Assembly (NCBI RefSeq): GCF_001548395.1
Contig: NZ_AP017367.1
Span: 1,153,001 to 1,217,000, forward strand
Length of the DNA: 64,000 bases
Direction: 5' to 3'
Source: Leptolyngbya sp. O-77
Lineage (GTDB): Bacteria; Cyanobacteriota; Cyanobacteriia; Elainellales; Elainellaceae
The translations under genes and the position numbers were made by a program. Numbering within the stretch: position 1 is the stretch's first letter; each line of letters begins with the position of its first letter. Shown piece by piece: positions 24,336 through 33,139 of the stretch. The notes under the pieces are model-generated. The model was not told the origin of the DNA, ran no database searches, and saw only the letters and a list, made by a program, of their open reading frames with translations.

Positions 24336-26093
24336 CTATGCAAACTGCTGGGCATAGAACTGGGCATAGCGTCCGTCTTGGGCCAAGAGTTCTGTATGCG
24401 TGCCAGATTCCACCACGCGCCCCTGTTCTAGCACGAGGATGCGATCGGCGCGGCGGACGGTGGCTAGCCGATGGGCAATGATGAACACCGTGCGCCCCTG
24501 CATCAGCCGCTCCAGCGCCTCCTGCACCAGCGCTTCCGACTCTGAATCCAGTGCCGAAGTCGCCTCATCCAAAATCAGAATGCGCGGATCGAGCAGCACG
24601 GCCCGGGCGATCGCAATTCGCTGGCGCTGCCCGCCCGACAGGTTTACGCCGCGCTCACCCACCCACGAGTCATAGCCATCGGGAAATTGGGAGATAAAGG
24701 CGTGGGCGTTGGCGATTTTTGCGGCTTCGACCACCGCTTTCTGGTCATAGTCTGTTTGCCCAAAGGCGATGTTTTGGGCGATTGTACCAGAAAACAGCAC
24801 CGTTTCCTGAGGCACAATGCCGATTTGCCGCCGCAGGCTATACAGCGTTACGGTGCGGATATCCACGCCGTCGATCAAAATTTGCCCCTGCTGCGGGTCA
24901 TAAAAGCGTGGCAATAGGTTCACCAGCGTCGTCTTGCCTGCGCCGGAGGGGCCGACTAGGGCGATCGCCTCGCCAGGGAAGGCCAGCAGGCTGAGTTGGT
25001 GGAGGACGGGTGATGGAGCGGAAGCAGAATCCTGGTTCCCAACCCCTGACTGGGGATAGGCAAAGCTGACGTTGCGGTATTCCACTTTGCCTGTGACAGG
25101 CGGCAGAACAAGGGCATTTGAGGCTTCATAGACGGCGGGTTCCACGTCCAGCAGTTCAAAAATGCGATCGACCGAGGCTTGCCCCTGCTTGAACTCGTTG
25201 TAATTATCCGTGAGGTGGGCGATCGGGTCTACCAGCATTGCCACTGCAAAGACGTAGCTGCCAAACTGTTCGCCCGTCAGGTTGCCCCGCGAAATTTGCC
25301 AACCGCCGAGCAGCAGCAGCAGCAGCACGCTAACGGCATACATAAAGCCCACCACGGGATACTGCACTGCCTTGAGCCAGGCGGCGGCATATTTTGCTCG
25401 GCGATTGCGCTCGGCTTCGCGGGCAAAGCGGCGAATTTCGTAATCCTCGGCAGCAAAAGCCCGCACTAGGCGGATGCCGCTAAAGACTTCGGTGAGGAGC
25501 GAGGACAGGTCGGAGACAAGGTTCTGGCTGCGGCGCGAAATCTTCAACATGCGATCGCCAAACCAGCTAATCAGCAGCCCCATCAGCGGCACCATTACGA
25601 GGCTGGCCAGGGTCAACTGCCAGTTGAGATAGACCATGTAGCCGAACACGAAAACAAGCTGCAAGATGCAGGGCGTAAAGTCGTGAAACACTTTATTCAC
25701 CACTTCGCCGATGCGGTCGATGTCTTCCGTGAGGCGATAGGACAGGTCGCCTGTTTGGGCCCGCTCAAAATAGCCGAGGCTGAGGGTTTGCAGGTGGGCG
25801 TAGGTGCGCGTGCGGAGGTCGAGGGCGATCGCCAGTGCAGCTTTGGCCATCAGCGCGTCCTGCCCGTACTGGGCAATTTTTTGCACCAAAAACACGCCCG
25901 CCACGATGCTTGCCATCTGCGCCAGCGATCGCACGTCTCCCGCGACCAAAAAGCGCAGCAGCCGCCCCGCCAGCCATGCCAGCAGCGGCCAGGCCGCCGT
26001 AAAGATGAGCGTGCAGCAAAACGCCCGCACCACAGTTCCCCAGTGGGGTTTGAGATAGGGCAGCAGTCGCCAATAGCCAGACCGAGAATCCAA
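24336..26093 (-). CDS. MsbA/lipid-type ABC half-exporter (permease fused to ATPase)
   Basis: About 585 residues if started at TTG 26093 (MDSRSGYWRLLPYLKPHWGTV), the usual length for the family. The frame stays open to ATG 26360, but the extra 89 residues look non-coding (Cys-rich, no homology expected). Six membrane helices span 20-310. The ATPase shows LVGPSGAGKTTLVNLLPRFY (Walker A), QIGIVPQETVLFSGT (Q loop), LSGGQRQRIAIARAVLLDP (signature) and ILILDEATSALDSESE (Walker B), then IIAHRLATVRRADRI. It forms a homodimer that exports lipids, glycolipids or peptides. It faces the RTX gene divergently and is transcribed in the same direction as the type I exporter operon. Confidence 0.87.
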   Translation of the reverse strand: MDSRSGYWRLLPYLKPHWGTVVRAFCCTLIFTAAWPLLAWLAGRLLRFLVAGDVRSLAQMASIVAGVFLVQKIAQYGQDALMAKAALAIALDLRTRTYAHLQTLSLGYFERAQTGDLSYRLTEDIDRIGEVVNKVFHDFTPCILQLVFVFGYMVYLNWQLTLASLVMVPLMGLLISWFGDRMLKISRRSQNLVSDLSSLLTEVFSGIRLVRAFAAEDYEIRRFAREAERNRRAKYAAAWLKAVQYPVVGFMYAVSVLLLLLLGGWQISRGNLTGEQFGSYVFAVAMLVDPIAHLTDNYNEFKQGQASVDRIFELLDVEPAVYEASNALVLPPVTGKVEYRNVSFAYPQSGVGNQDSASAPSPVLHQLSLLAFPGEAIALVGPSGAGKTTLVNLLPRFYDPQQGQILIDGVDIRTVTLYSLRRQIGIVPQETVLFSGTIAQNIAFGQTDYDQKAVVEAAKIANAHAFISQFPDGYDSWVGERGVNLSGGQRQRIAIARAVLLDPRILILDEATSALDSESEALVQEALERLMQGRTVFIIAHRLATVRRADRILVLEQGRVVESGTHTELLAQDGRYAQFYAQQFA

Positions 26094-26907
26094 TGCAAAC
26101 CTAGCCGAATAACTATTCCGAATATTCCGAATACTCCAATGAACCAGAAACCGGGGGCAGGAAGCAACGGCGTGGCGGTAGAGGCGATCGCCGCAGGCTG
26201 ACAGCAGCAAAAGGAAAAATGTTGGAGACTTTCGGTAGAGATGTTCTAAGGGCGATCGCCCCCCAGTTCCAGATCCACACATCAGGCAAATTACGGTTGA
26301 CGAATAGCTGAATAGGCTGAGTTCTTCACATTTTCCTAGCCTATCAAGCCTGTCAATCATTCAGCGTAGCTCGAAGAATTTCCACATACATCCACAGAGA
26401 ACGCCCGCAAATCAGGCATTTCAGCCCTTCTCTAAATTTCCTAGAGAGAGAGTCTCTAGTTGGGATACCTCTGCCAAAACTCGCAATTTATGCCGAAATC
26501 AAGCTGAAATGTAAAGAAAAAAGAACAAAGTCTCCTAGAATATACGGACATAGCTCTATTATGACCGGGTACTGGCAATATAAGCCGTTCAGGTTGTTTC
26601 AAAAGCCTGTAATAGACGCAGGTTACGAAAAAACAGAGGATTAAGCGCTCCTCTCTCGCATTTTCAGTTTCGCATTTTCAAAAAATCAGGCAATCTACTG
26701 GCGATTCACGATCGAAAAACAGCATTAGAAAACCAGAGCAAGTTCGCGAAAACCACGCTCATGCCAAATTTGCTGCTGTTTACCCAATGTCTGGTGTCGT
26801 GCCCCCAGGGGTCAAACGCAACAGACATTGTTCCCTCTGAGATTGACCTCAGCATTTGAGTCATGCTCTATTGACGTTTGTTTTTTGTTACCAGGGTTTA
26901 AAATTTC
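26094..26907. other. Regulatory/non-coding stretch between MsbA-like and RTX genes
   Basis: About 550-810 bp depending on the exporter start. The part from 26380 to 26800 is AT-rich and should hold the promoters of both divergent genes. I see short words such as CGCATTTTCA repeated at 26658 and 26673 and a TTTCCTAG near 26437. No open frame here looks coding. Confidence 0.45.
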
Positions 26908-28383
26908 ATGGCAATCGATCCTAATGTTTCTCCCGCAGGCGGTGCTCTGCCCAGCGGTGTCACCATCATTGGTGGTATCGTTCTCGACCTTGTTGGTGTC
27001 AATGGTCAGCGCCTTGTTGCACAGCTTGCTGCGTCTGATCTGTACGAAGGTACAGTTACCACTAGCCAGCAACTCATCGGCACCCAGACTGGGCTAACCC
27101 CCACCTTTATCAATACGCTTGGCGGCGGGCTAAGTCGGGTTGCGGTGCGTGTTACTCTGTTCGACGGGGATAACGCGCCCTCAGACTTTGACTTTAACCA
27201 AAACCGACTCCTGCTTAACAGTTTCGACATCGGCAACTGGAGCGATGTCGAAACCATCACCACAGACGGGCTGGGAAATCCAATTAGCTCTCCCCGCCCT
27301 AACTTTGGCTTTGCCAATGAAGAGCTAGACACAGGCTGGTTCTTTGCCCAAGACCCCACCTTCCTGGCGAACTTCTATAATTCGCTGGTTTCGGGACAGA
27401 GGGTTGATTACACCTTCGTGGATAATACTGTCGCCGAAAACTTCCTGAACTTTAAGCAAGGGCTAGACGGTAGCCTGATTGGTGGTGGCGGGGGCGGGGG
27501 CCCTATCATCGATCCTGGCGGCGGCGGCAACGGTGGCGGCGGTAATGGTGGCGGCAATGGCGGCGGCAATGGCGGCGGCAATGGTGGTGGCCCCGGTGGT
27601 CCAGGGACGCTCCCTGGTGATGTGATTGTGGGGGATGGGCAAACGGGTAATTCGGCGATTCCGCTGAGATGCCGAAACGGTACGCCTGTCCCCTTCCTCA
27701 CCCCCAGAGGGCAGCGTCGTTTGCAGCCGCTGACGTTAACGAGTGGGCCCAACACGCTGACGGTAGAACTGGTGTCTACACAGCCGGGACAGCCACGCAG
27801 TTGGCGAGCCGCAGCCGCAGGTTCCCCTGCAAGGGCCCGCAAGTTCAATCGGGCAGGCTATAGACCCGGTGGCGGTTTTGAGATGTTTGGTGGTGGAGGA
27901 AACGACGTATTGCAGGTGCGGCAGCGGCAGAACATCCTCCGGGGTCAACAGGGTAATGACATCCTGACGGGCGGTCCACGGCGAGATTTCCTGCTGGGCG
28001 GACGAGGCGATGACGTGATCAATGGCGGTGGCGGCAAGAACACGATTGTTGGCGGTGCAGGAAATGACACGCTCATCGGCGGTCTAGACCGCGATATGTT
28101 TGTTTATCGCCGGGTCAATCACGGAACGGATTTGATTCAGAACTATCAGCCAGGGGTTGACGTGATTGACCTGCGGCGCATCTTCGCCCGCGCTCCTTTC
28201 CAGGTTGCAGGACGCAGCAACTATCAGCGGCTCAACACGTTTGTGCGGTTGATTGAACGCCAGGGGAATACGCTGGTGCAAATTGATAGGAATGGCAAGC
28301 AAGCAGGTAAGTCCTTCAATACGCTGGCGGTTTTGGAAGGAATCGCCGTGAGCCAGCTTAGCTCCTGCGATTTTGTGGTGTAA
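26908..28383 (+). CDS. RTX calcium-binding protein, probable type I secretion cargo
   Basis: A 491-residue protein without an N-terminal signal. Residues 1-190 are a unique domain (VTIIGGIVLDLVGVNGQRLVAQL, VAVRVTLFDGDNAPSDFDFNQNR). Residues 192-235 are a Gly/Asn/Pro-rich hinge with GGGN repeats. Residues 325-405 carry four RTX nonapeptide-type turns: GGGGNDVLQ, GQQGNDILTGG, GGRGDDVINGG and GGAGNDTLIGG, which bind Ca2+ outside the cell. The end resembles serralysin-type C-termini (RDMFVYRRVNHGTDLIQNYQPGVDVIDLRRI) and finishes with hydrophobic LSSCDFVV. Type I secretion signals sit at such C-termini, and the HlyB/HlyD-type genes lie 3-9 kb away. No catalytic residues were recognised. Confidence 0.85.
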   Translation: MAIDPNVSPAGGALPSGVTIIGGIVLDLVGVNGQRLVAQLAASDLYEGTVTTSQQLIGTQTGLTPTFINTLGGGLSRVAVRVTLFDGDNAPSDFDFNQNRLLLNSFDIGNWSDVETITTDGLGNPISSPRPNFGFANEELDTGWFFAQDPTFLANFYNSLVSGQRVDYTFVDNTVAENFLNFKQGLDGSLIGGGGGGGPIIDPGGGGNGGGGNGGGNGGGNGGGNGGGPGGPGTLPGDVIVGDGQTGNSAIPLRCRNGTPVPFLTPRGQRRLQPLTLTSGPNTLTVELVSTQPGQPRSWRAAAAGSPARARKFNRAGYRPGGGFEMFGGGGNDVLQVRQRQNILRGQQGNDILTGGPRRDFLLGGRGDDVINGGGGKNTIVGGAGNDTLIGGLDRDMFVYRRVNHGTDLIQNYQPGVDVIDLRRIFARAPFQVAGRSNYQRLNTFVRLIERQGNTLVQIDRNGKQAGKSFNTLAVLEGIAVSQLSSCDFVV

Positions 28384-28391
28384 GGGGGCGA

Positions 28392-28436
28392 TCGCCCTTT
28401 CATTGCCCGCCCTTTCATCGCCCGCCCTTTCATCGC
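28392..28436. repeat. 15-bp tandem repeat downstream of the RTX gene
   Basis: CCGCCCTTTCATCGC is present at 28407-28421 and 28422-28436, preceded by a similar copy beginning at 28392 (TCGCCCTTTCATTGC). The array starts inside a GCGATCGCC site just past the RTX stop, so it may have grown from a HIP1 site by slippage. Confidence 0.8.
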
Positions 28437-28679
28437 TCGTCAAGTCTTTCGTCTCTCTCGTTAGAGGTTGACGACGCGAATTCACTAAAACTGCTGCATG
28501 AACCCTACGCGATTGGGTTTGTGCGGCTTTCTTTTTGGGCGATTTTGGTGGGGAGTGGAATCGTCAATGTTTTCTGAGAATGTTTTCTGAGAATGTTTTC
28601 CGAGGTTGATGGCGATCGCCCTTGAACTTGCGCCGACCCCGTGCCTATAGTGGAAAGCATTTGACCCCTTTCTTCTTCG

Positions 28680-28940
28680 ATGAGCAAGCGCCTTCCTGAA
28701 ACCACCGCTTACGTTCGGATTACCCATCAATCCTGGCAGCAGGGCAAAATTGAGGGCGAAGTGCGGGCGAATGCCTACGAGTGGCAGTTCCAGTGGTGCT
28801 TTCGGCAGGGGCAACTGATTGTGCAGCCGTCCCTGGGGCGGGCGCTGATCAAAGACCCGCTAGAGCGATTTTTGGAGCGCAGCGACTATCAGCTAGAGCT
28901 GGGTGGTGACTATTCGTTTACCATTCGGGCAGAAATTTGA
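28680..28940 (+). CDS. DUF3146 family protein
   Basis: An 86-residue small cytosolic protein: RLPETTAYVRITHQSWQQG, then EVRANAYEWQFQWCFRQGQLIVQPSLGRALIKDPLERFL and a final DYSFTIRAEI. This matches my recollection of DUF3146, a cyanobacterial family without assigned function. It is predicted to be mainly beta strands. The gene converges with the RuvX-like gene, with 18 bp between the stops. Confidence 0.8.
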   Translation: MSKRLPETTAYVRITHQSWQQGKIEGEVRANAYEWQFQWCFRQGQLIVQPSLGRALIKDPLERFLERSDYQLELGGDYSFTIRAEI

Positions 28941-28958
28941 AGCCTGGCCTGGCCGCGT

Positions 28959-29414
28959 CTAAACTGGCTCAGACAGGCGATCGAGGTAGCGCTCAATCAG
29001 CAAGATTGCCACAATATCGTCGATGGGGCGTGGCGGCGTTCTCATTCCCTGGGGCAACAGGCGCTGGAGTCCCTTGGGTGGATACATTTGCCAGTAGCGA
29101 TCGCGGGCTTCCAGCGTCGAGTAGCGTTCATCAACCATGACCACGCGGATTGGGTCGCTGAAGGCTTCGCTGAGCGATTGTTTCCACTGGCGGGCGCTAG
29201 TTTGATCGCCCATGACCAGCAGCGAAATCGGGTATTGCTGGCGGAGTGTCTGAATTGTGGCGATCGCCCGCTCTGCTGCGACGACTTGATGCATAAACAG
29301 GTTGCGATCGACCCCCATCACGGCCAGCCCACACTTTTGCCGACCCGGATCGAACCCAAGAATGACGGGCTGCCCCAAGGCTTCAGGTGCAGAAGTGGAA
29401 TAGGACATGGGCAA
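28959..29414 (-). CDS. YqgF/RuvX-family RNase H-like nuclease
   Basis: A 151-residue protein with the RNase H-like fold: ILGFDPGRQKCGLAVM holds the first catalytic Asp, LLVMGDQTSARQW and VMVDERYSTLEARDRYW follow, and IDDIVAILLIERYL ends the core with a DD pair. YqgF-family members are involved in 16S rRNA 5'-end maturation in some bacteria and are annotated as putative Holliday junction resolvases in others. Cyanobacterial versions like this are divergent from the E. coli type. It lies 36 bp after the DUF3084 gene on the same strand, so the two are probably co-transcribed. Confidence 0.82.
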   Translation of the reverse strand: MPMSYSTSAPEALGQPVILGFDPGRQKCGLAVMGVDRNLFMHQVVAAERAIATIQTLRQQYPISLLVMGDQTSARQWKQSLSEAFSDPIRVVMVDERYSTLEARDRYWQMYPPKGLQRLLPQGMRTPPRPIDDIVAILLIERYLDRLSEPV

Positions 29415-29450
29415 ACGGCAGGGGTGAAAGGCAAACGGCAGCAGGGCGGT

Positions 29451-30875
29451 TTAGTTCGTTGGCGCGAAGGGCGATCGCTGCGGGGGCGGGGTGGTGTTGA
29501 CTCTGCTGTCCGTGCTGAACAGAACCCGCCCATTTTGCACGGCGGCCAGGTCGAGCCGGACGGGCCCAGCGGTGAAAATGGTTTCAGAGGCGATCGCATG
29601 GAGTTCTACCGGGCGACCGTAGGCTCGAATATCTTGCAATAACCTAACCACGGCCTCGGTCTGTCCGTCCGCAATTTGCAGCACATCGCCCAGCACCCCA
29701 GCCTGTCGCGAGCGAAACTGAGCGTTGGCAATCAAAAGATTCACGCGCTCCACCAATTCTTCATCTCGCATCCGGGTGGGATCGAGCGCAATCGTGACCA
29801 CCAGATCGCCCTCTCGAAACACCACTTGATTGGGCGCAGCGTTGACATAAACCTGGATGCAAGCCTCGCCCGCCAAGACGCAGGGTTCGCCGATGATGTA
29901 ATTGCCCGCCGACAAAATCCGCACGACATAATCTTTGCCGTCCTGGATTTGATTGATCAACTGCTCCACCTGGGCGTTGGTAATTTGAATCACCTGCTTG
30001 TCTACATTCACCGTGCCCGGTTGGATGCGCTGGCTGGCAAAACGGTTAGCCTCTAGCAGGAGGCGATTGACCGCGCTGGGGGCAGCCTCTGGGGTAATGA
30101 CACGCACCACGCCGGAGGCCATGGGCTGGTTTCTCAGCACCGCCACACTGCCCTGGCGCAGCCCTTGAAATTCGCGCTCCAGGGTTTGCACTTCTGCCAG
30201 CAGAGCGCTGCGCTGGGCTTCGAGATCATCGAGTTGCAATTCTTTTTCGCGGATTTGGGCGGTGCGTTCGGCAATCTGGCGATCGCGCTCGGCTACGTCT
30301 CGGTCGCGCTGGGCAATCTGCCGCTGGCGATCGGCCTGGAGTTGCTGAATTTCAGCACGAAGCTGGGTGGCCTGCTGGGATACGTCCGTGAGCAATGTCT
30401 GTGCCTGCTGATAGTTGGCAGCGACTTGGCTCAACTGCGACTGGGTGCTTTGCAATTCCTCGCGGGTGCGGGTTTCCTGGGCGATCGCCGTTTGTAGAGA
30501 CTCGTTGGTGCGGCGCAGGCGGCGCTGGGCAGACTGCTGCTCTCGTTCGGCGCGATCGCGCTGTCGCTGCACTTCGGCGGTTTGCTGCTGCGCTTGGTTT
30601 AGTTCTGCCAGCGCTGCGTCTCGCTCCTGCTGCACATCTTCTAGCTCAAACACACCCGTTCGCAGTTGGTCATCGACCGCAAACAAAATGCCAAAGGTCA
30701 TCGCCGAGATGAGAATCCCCGTCATCACGGTGATCAGCGTGGCAGTTTGACGGGGACGCAGGCCAAACAGACTGAGGCGAGCCTTGCCCACCTTCATCCC
30801 AAGGCGATCGCCCACCGTGGCCACCACAGCCCCCAGCACCAAAATTGCCGCAATCAAGACCAGCCCGGTGGTCAT
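29451..30875 (-). CDS. DUF3084 coiled-coil membrane protein
   Basis: A 474-residue protein. Two N-terminal membrane segments (TGLVLIAAILVLGAVVATVGD and LITVMTGILISAMTFGILFAV) enclose KARLSLFGLRPRQTA, typical of DUF3084. A long Gln/Glu/Arg coiled coil (about 78-240) follows, then a compact C-terminal domain (VLRNQPMASGVVRVITPEAA ... CVLAGEACIQVYVNAAPNQVVF). The family is found mainly in cyanobacteria and has no established function. It is upstream of the RuvX-like gene and may be the first gene of that unit. A 27-bp tandem duplication lies in its upstream region. Confidence 0.87.
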   Translation of the reverse strand: MTTGLVLIAAILVLGAVVATVGDRLGMKVGKARLSLFGLRPRQTATLITVMTGILISAMTFGILFAVDDQLRTGVFELEDVQQERDAALAELNQAQQQTAEVQRQRDRAEREQQSAQRRLRRTNESLQTAIAQETRTREELQSTQSQLSQVAANYQQAQTLLTDVSQQATQLRAEIQQLQADRQRQIAQRDRDVAERDRQIAERTAQIREKELQLDDLEAQRSALLAEVQTLEREFQGLRQGSVAVLRNQPMASGVVRVITPEAAPSAVNRLLLEANRFASQRIQPGTVNVDKQVIQITNAQVEQLINQIQDGKDYVVRILSAGNYIIGEPCVLAGEACIQVYVNAAPNQVVFREGDLVVTIALDPTRMRDEELVERVNLLIANAQFRSRQAGVLGDVLQIADGQTEAVVRLLQDIRAYGRPVELHAIASETIFTAGPVRLDLAAVQNGRVLFSTDSRVNTTPPPQRSPFAPTN

Positions 30876-30960
30876 CGCCGATAAAACTCACACTCAGCTA
30901 CACCATACTGCAATTGTGCCGTTGAAAGGCGTAGCTCACAGTCGCCTGCACACCGCAACA

Positions 30961-31014
30961 CCGCAAAACGCCTCCACAGGTTGGCCCCCGCAAAACGCCT
31001 CCACAGGTCGGCCC
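30961..31014. repeat. 27-bp tandem duplication upstream of the DUF3084 gene
   Basis: The unit beginning CCGCAAAACGCCTCCACAGG occupies 30961-30987 and again 30988-31014, differing by one base (T/C). It lies between the DUF3084 start (30875) and the end of ntcA (31134). Confidence 0.9.
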
Positions 31015-31133
31015 CCGCCAGGACTTTTGCCGCATTAGGCGAGCCATCGACCTGAGTCCTGTTTTCATAAGCGTCCTAACGCTAGGTACGCTCTCTCAAC
31101 CCTGACCGCTATCCAAATCTCTAAGTAAAATCT

Positions 31134-31805
31134 CTAAGTAAACTGCTGACTCAGCGCCACTGGGTTATAAACCGTGATCTTCTTCTTGTGAATAGAGATC
31201 ATTCGATCCTGGCGCAGGTCACCCAGCAGGCGCGTTACCGTTACGCGGGTCGAGCCAATTGCTTCGGCGATCGCCTGGTGAGACAGCTTCAGGTCGATCG
31301 TGATGCCCTCGGACGTAGGAACCCCAAAATCGCGGCACAAAATTAGCAAAAAGCTGACTAAACGTGACCCCATGTCTCGGTGGGCCAACGTTTCAATCAT
31401 CATTTCGGTTTGCAAAATCCGAGACGACAGCCCCTTCAGCATCAGCATCGACAGGTCGGGATTTTCCTTTAGCGCCTTTTCGACCTGCTCAATCGGCACT
31501 GACAGTAGCTCCACTGGCGTAAACGCGACAGAATGATAAAATCGGTCTGCCTTTTGCCCCGTAATCAGCGACAGTACGCCAAACACGCTATTCTCTCTTA
31601 GCAGCGCCACGGTGATTTCTTCGCCTGCCTCATAGACTCGCGACAGCTTTACTGCGCCCTTGAGCAAGAAATAAACCCGCTCAGCCGGATCGCCCGGAAA
31701 GAAAATCGTCTTTCCCCGGTCAAAGGTTTCTACCATCGGCGGAAACGCGCTGCCGCTCAATTGGCGAAACACATCTGCTAAAGGCTTTTCATGTGAGGCA
31801 ACCAT
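31134..31805 (-). CDS. ntcA: Global nitrogen regulator NtcA (CRP family)
   Basis: A 223-residue transcription factor of the CRP/FNR family, the usual NtcA length. Residues 1-125 form the effector beta-roll (FFPGDPAERVYFLLKGAVKLSR, EEITVALLRENSVFGVLSLITG), which binds 2-oxoglutarate in NtcA. The DNA-binding helix-turn-helix is LSHQAIAEAIGSTRVTVTRLLGDLRQ, identical in style to known NtcA proteins. NtcA activates nitrogen-assimilation genes under ammonium shortage and in filamentous species heterocyst genes. The upstream region toward fabI holds a palindrome and phased 11-bp repeats, which may take part in autoregulation. Start ATG 31805 gives the canonical N-terminus. Confidence 0.97.
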   Translation of the reverse strand: MVASHEKPLADVFRQLSGSAFPPMVETFDRGKTIFFPGDPAERVYFLLKGAVKLSRVYEAGEEITVALLRENSVFGVLSLITGQKADRFYHSVAFTPVELLSVPIEQVEKALKENPDLSMLMLKGLSSRILQTEMMIETLAHRDMGSRLVSFLLILCRDFGVPTSEGITIDLKLSHQAIAEAIGSTRVTVTRLLGDLRQDRMISIHKKKITVYNPVALSQQFT

Positions 31806-31839
31806 ACCGTCCGATTCCCAGCGCCCTCAGGGAGCGAAT

Positions 31840-31872
31840 ATGACCGAAATATGACCGAGACATGACTGGAAC
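31840..31872. promoter_or_regulatory. Three phased 11-bp direct repeats before ntcA
   Basis: ATGACCGAAAT (31840-31850), ATGACCGAGAC (31851-31861) and ATGACTGGAAC (31862-31872) follow each other without gap. The 11-bp period is about one DNA helical turn, so the same face would be repeated. They lie 35-67 bp upstream of the ntcA ATG, inside its likely leader. A regulator or RNA-level role is unproven. Confidence 0.45.
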
Positions 31873-32118
31873 AAAAGATGAAAGCAAAACCCAGATTTTG
31901 CCCAAGAGGCGAAAAACCAGGATAAACGCAGTCTTAGAACACTTAAACTAAGTTTGGGGCCGCTTTTTGTATCTAAAAACACGCTTCCATAGGAAGAATG
32001 ATCGTTTCGATACCAATTTCTGCGTTTGCTCTATCGGTAGACCCGGCTGAGAGAACCCAGACTCTATTCTGGAAACTGGGCGATCGCCCTCAATCCTGCG
32101 TTCCAGACAGCATATCGC

Positions 32119-32141
32119 AATTGTATCTGACAGATACAATT
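32119..32141. promoter_or_regulatory. Perfect 23-bp palindrome between ntcA and fabI
   Basis: Arm AATTGTATCTG (32119-32129), a central A at 32130, then the exact inverse arm to 32141. It contains GTA-N9-TAC, one base wider than the NtcA consensus GTAN8TAC. Such symmetry fits a dimeric repressor or activator between divergent genes. A second small palindrome (GGAAAAAATTTTCC) follows at 32144-32157. Confidence 0.5.
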
Positions 32142-32277
32142 TAGGAAAAAATTTTCCCGTCTCGCCCTCATCTCTTGCCATCTTCTCTTCCCTCGCTTTA
32201 CCCCACCCTCCCCTATCCGTCCTGCCCCGTTTTTGAGTATTTTGTGAATTGCCCTCGAAATTTGGATGCCGTTACCC

Positions 32278-33054
32278 ATGCTTGACCTCACCGGAAAAAA
32301 TGCGCTCGTCACAGGCATTGCCAACAATCGCTCAATTGCCTGGGGCATCGCCCAACAGCTCCACAAAGCCGGGGCAAACCTGGGCATCACCTACCTGCCC
32401 GACGACAAAGGCAAGCTAGAGAAGAAAGTGGCGGAATTGGTTGAGCCGCTCCAGCCCAGCCTGTTTGTGCCCTGCGATGTGCAAAATGATGAGCAAGTCG
32501 AGGCGGCATTTGCCACTGTGCGCGAAAAGTGGGGGCGGCTGGATGTGCTGATTCACTGCCTCGCCTTCGCCAATCGCGACGATCTCAGCGGCGACTTCAG
32601 CAATGTTTCCCGCGAGGGCTTTAACCTGGCGCTGGACGTGAGCGCCTACTCGCTGGTGCAGCTTTGCCGCGCTGCCAAGCCGCTGATGACTGAGGGCGGC
32701 GCAGTGGTGACGCTGACCTATCTGGGCGGCGTGCGCGTTGTGCCCAATTATAACGTCATGGGCATTGCCAAGGCCGCGCTAGAGATGAACGTGAAATACT
32801 TGGCAGCAGAACTGGGCCCGCAAAACATCCGGGTGAACGCCATCTCAGCCGGGCCGATTCGGACGCTGGCCTCCTCTGCCGTTGGTGGCATTTTGGACAT
32901 GATTCACCATGTCGAAGAAGTCGCGCCCCTGCGCCGCACCGTCACCCAGACCGAGGTGGGCAACACGGCCGCATTCCTGTGCAGCGATCTGTCTACGGGC
33001 ATCACCGGGCAAGTGCTGTACGTCGATGCGGGCTACGAGATTATGGGGATGTAG
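32278..33054 (+). CDS. fabI: Enoyl-[acyl-carrier-protein] reductase (NADH), FabI
   Basis: A 258-residue short-chain dehydrogenase-type enzyme catalysing the last step of each fatty-acid elongation cycle. It opens MLDLTGKNALVTGIANNRSIAWGIAQQL (nucleotide-binding TGIANNRSIAWG). The active-site part is LTYLGGVRVVPNYNVMGIAKAALE, with Tyr and Lys in the Y-x6-K spacing of FabI, followed by RVNAISAGPIRTLASS. ATG 32278 gives the normal length of cyanobacterial FabI; an ATG 12 bp upstream is also possible. It is transcribed divergently from ntcA. The preceding gap of about 470 bp holds the palindrome and phased repeats described separately. Confidence 0.96.
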   Translation: MLDLTGKNALVTGIANNRSIAWGIAQQLHKAGANLGITYLPDDKGKLEKKVAELVEPLQPSLFVPCDVQNDEQVEAAFATVREKWGRLDVLIHCLAFANRDDLSGDFSNVSREGFNLALDVSAYSLVQLCRAAKPLMTEGGAVVTLTYLGGVRVVPNYNVMGIAKAALEMNVKYLAAELGPQNIRVNAISAGPIRTLASSAVGGILDMIHHVEEVAPLRRTVTQTEVGNTAAFLCSDLSTGITGQVLYVDAGYEIMGM

Positions 33055-33139
33055 GAATGTGGGTCTGCTTTGAGTGTTTTCGAGTGTTTTTGAGCGTTGG
33101 ATTTTTTGGGGCGCAGGGTGCAAAGCTACTAAACCAGCT

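Noticed and set aside
26094..26360. N-terminal extension of the MsbA-like protein to ATG 26360
   Set aside because: The 89 extra residues are Cys-rich and not membrane-like, whereas the TTG at 26093 gives the usual family start.
30784..31038. Plus-strand frame with NASTGWPPQNASTG repeats
   Set aside because: It lies across the DUF3084 start and arises from the 27-bp duplication.
32119..32141. Palindrome as a canonical NtcA box
   Set aside because: Spacing is GTA-N9-TAC, not N8, so it was reported as an operator-like site only.
31948..32390. Minus-strand frames between ntcA and fabI
   Set aside because: One overlaps the fabI start in antisense, and both lack protein-like character; the region is better explained as regulatory.
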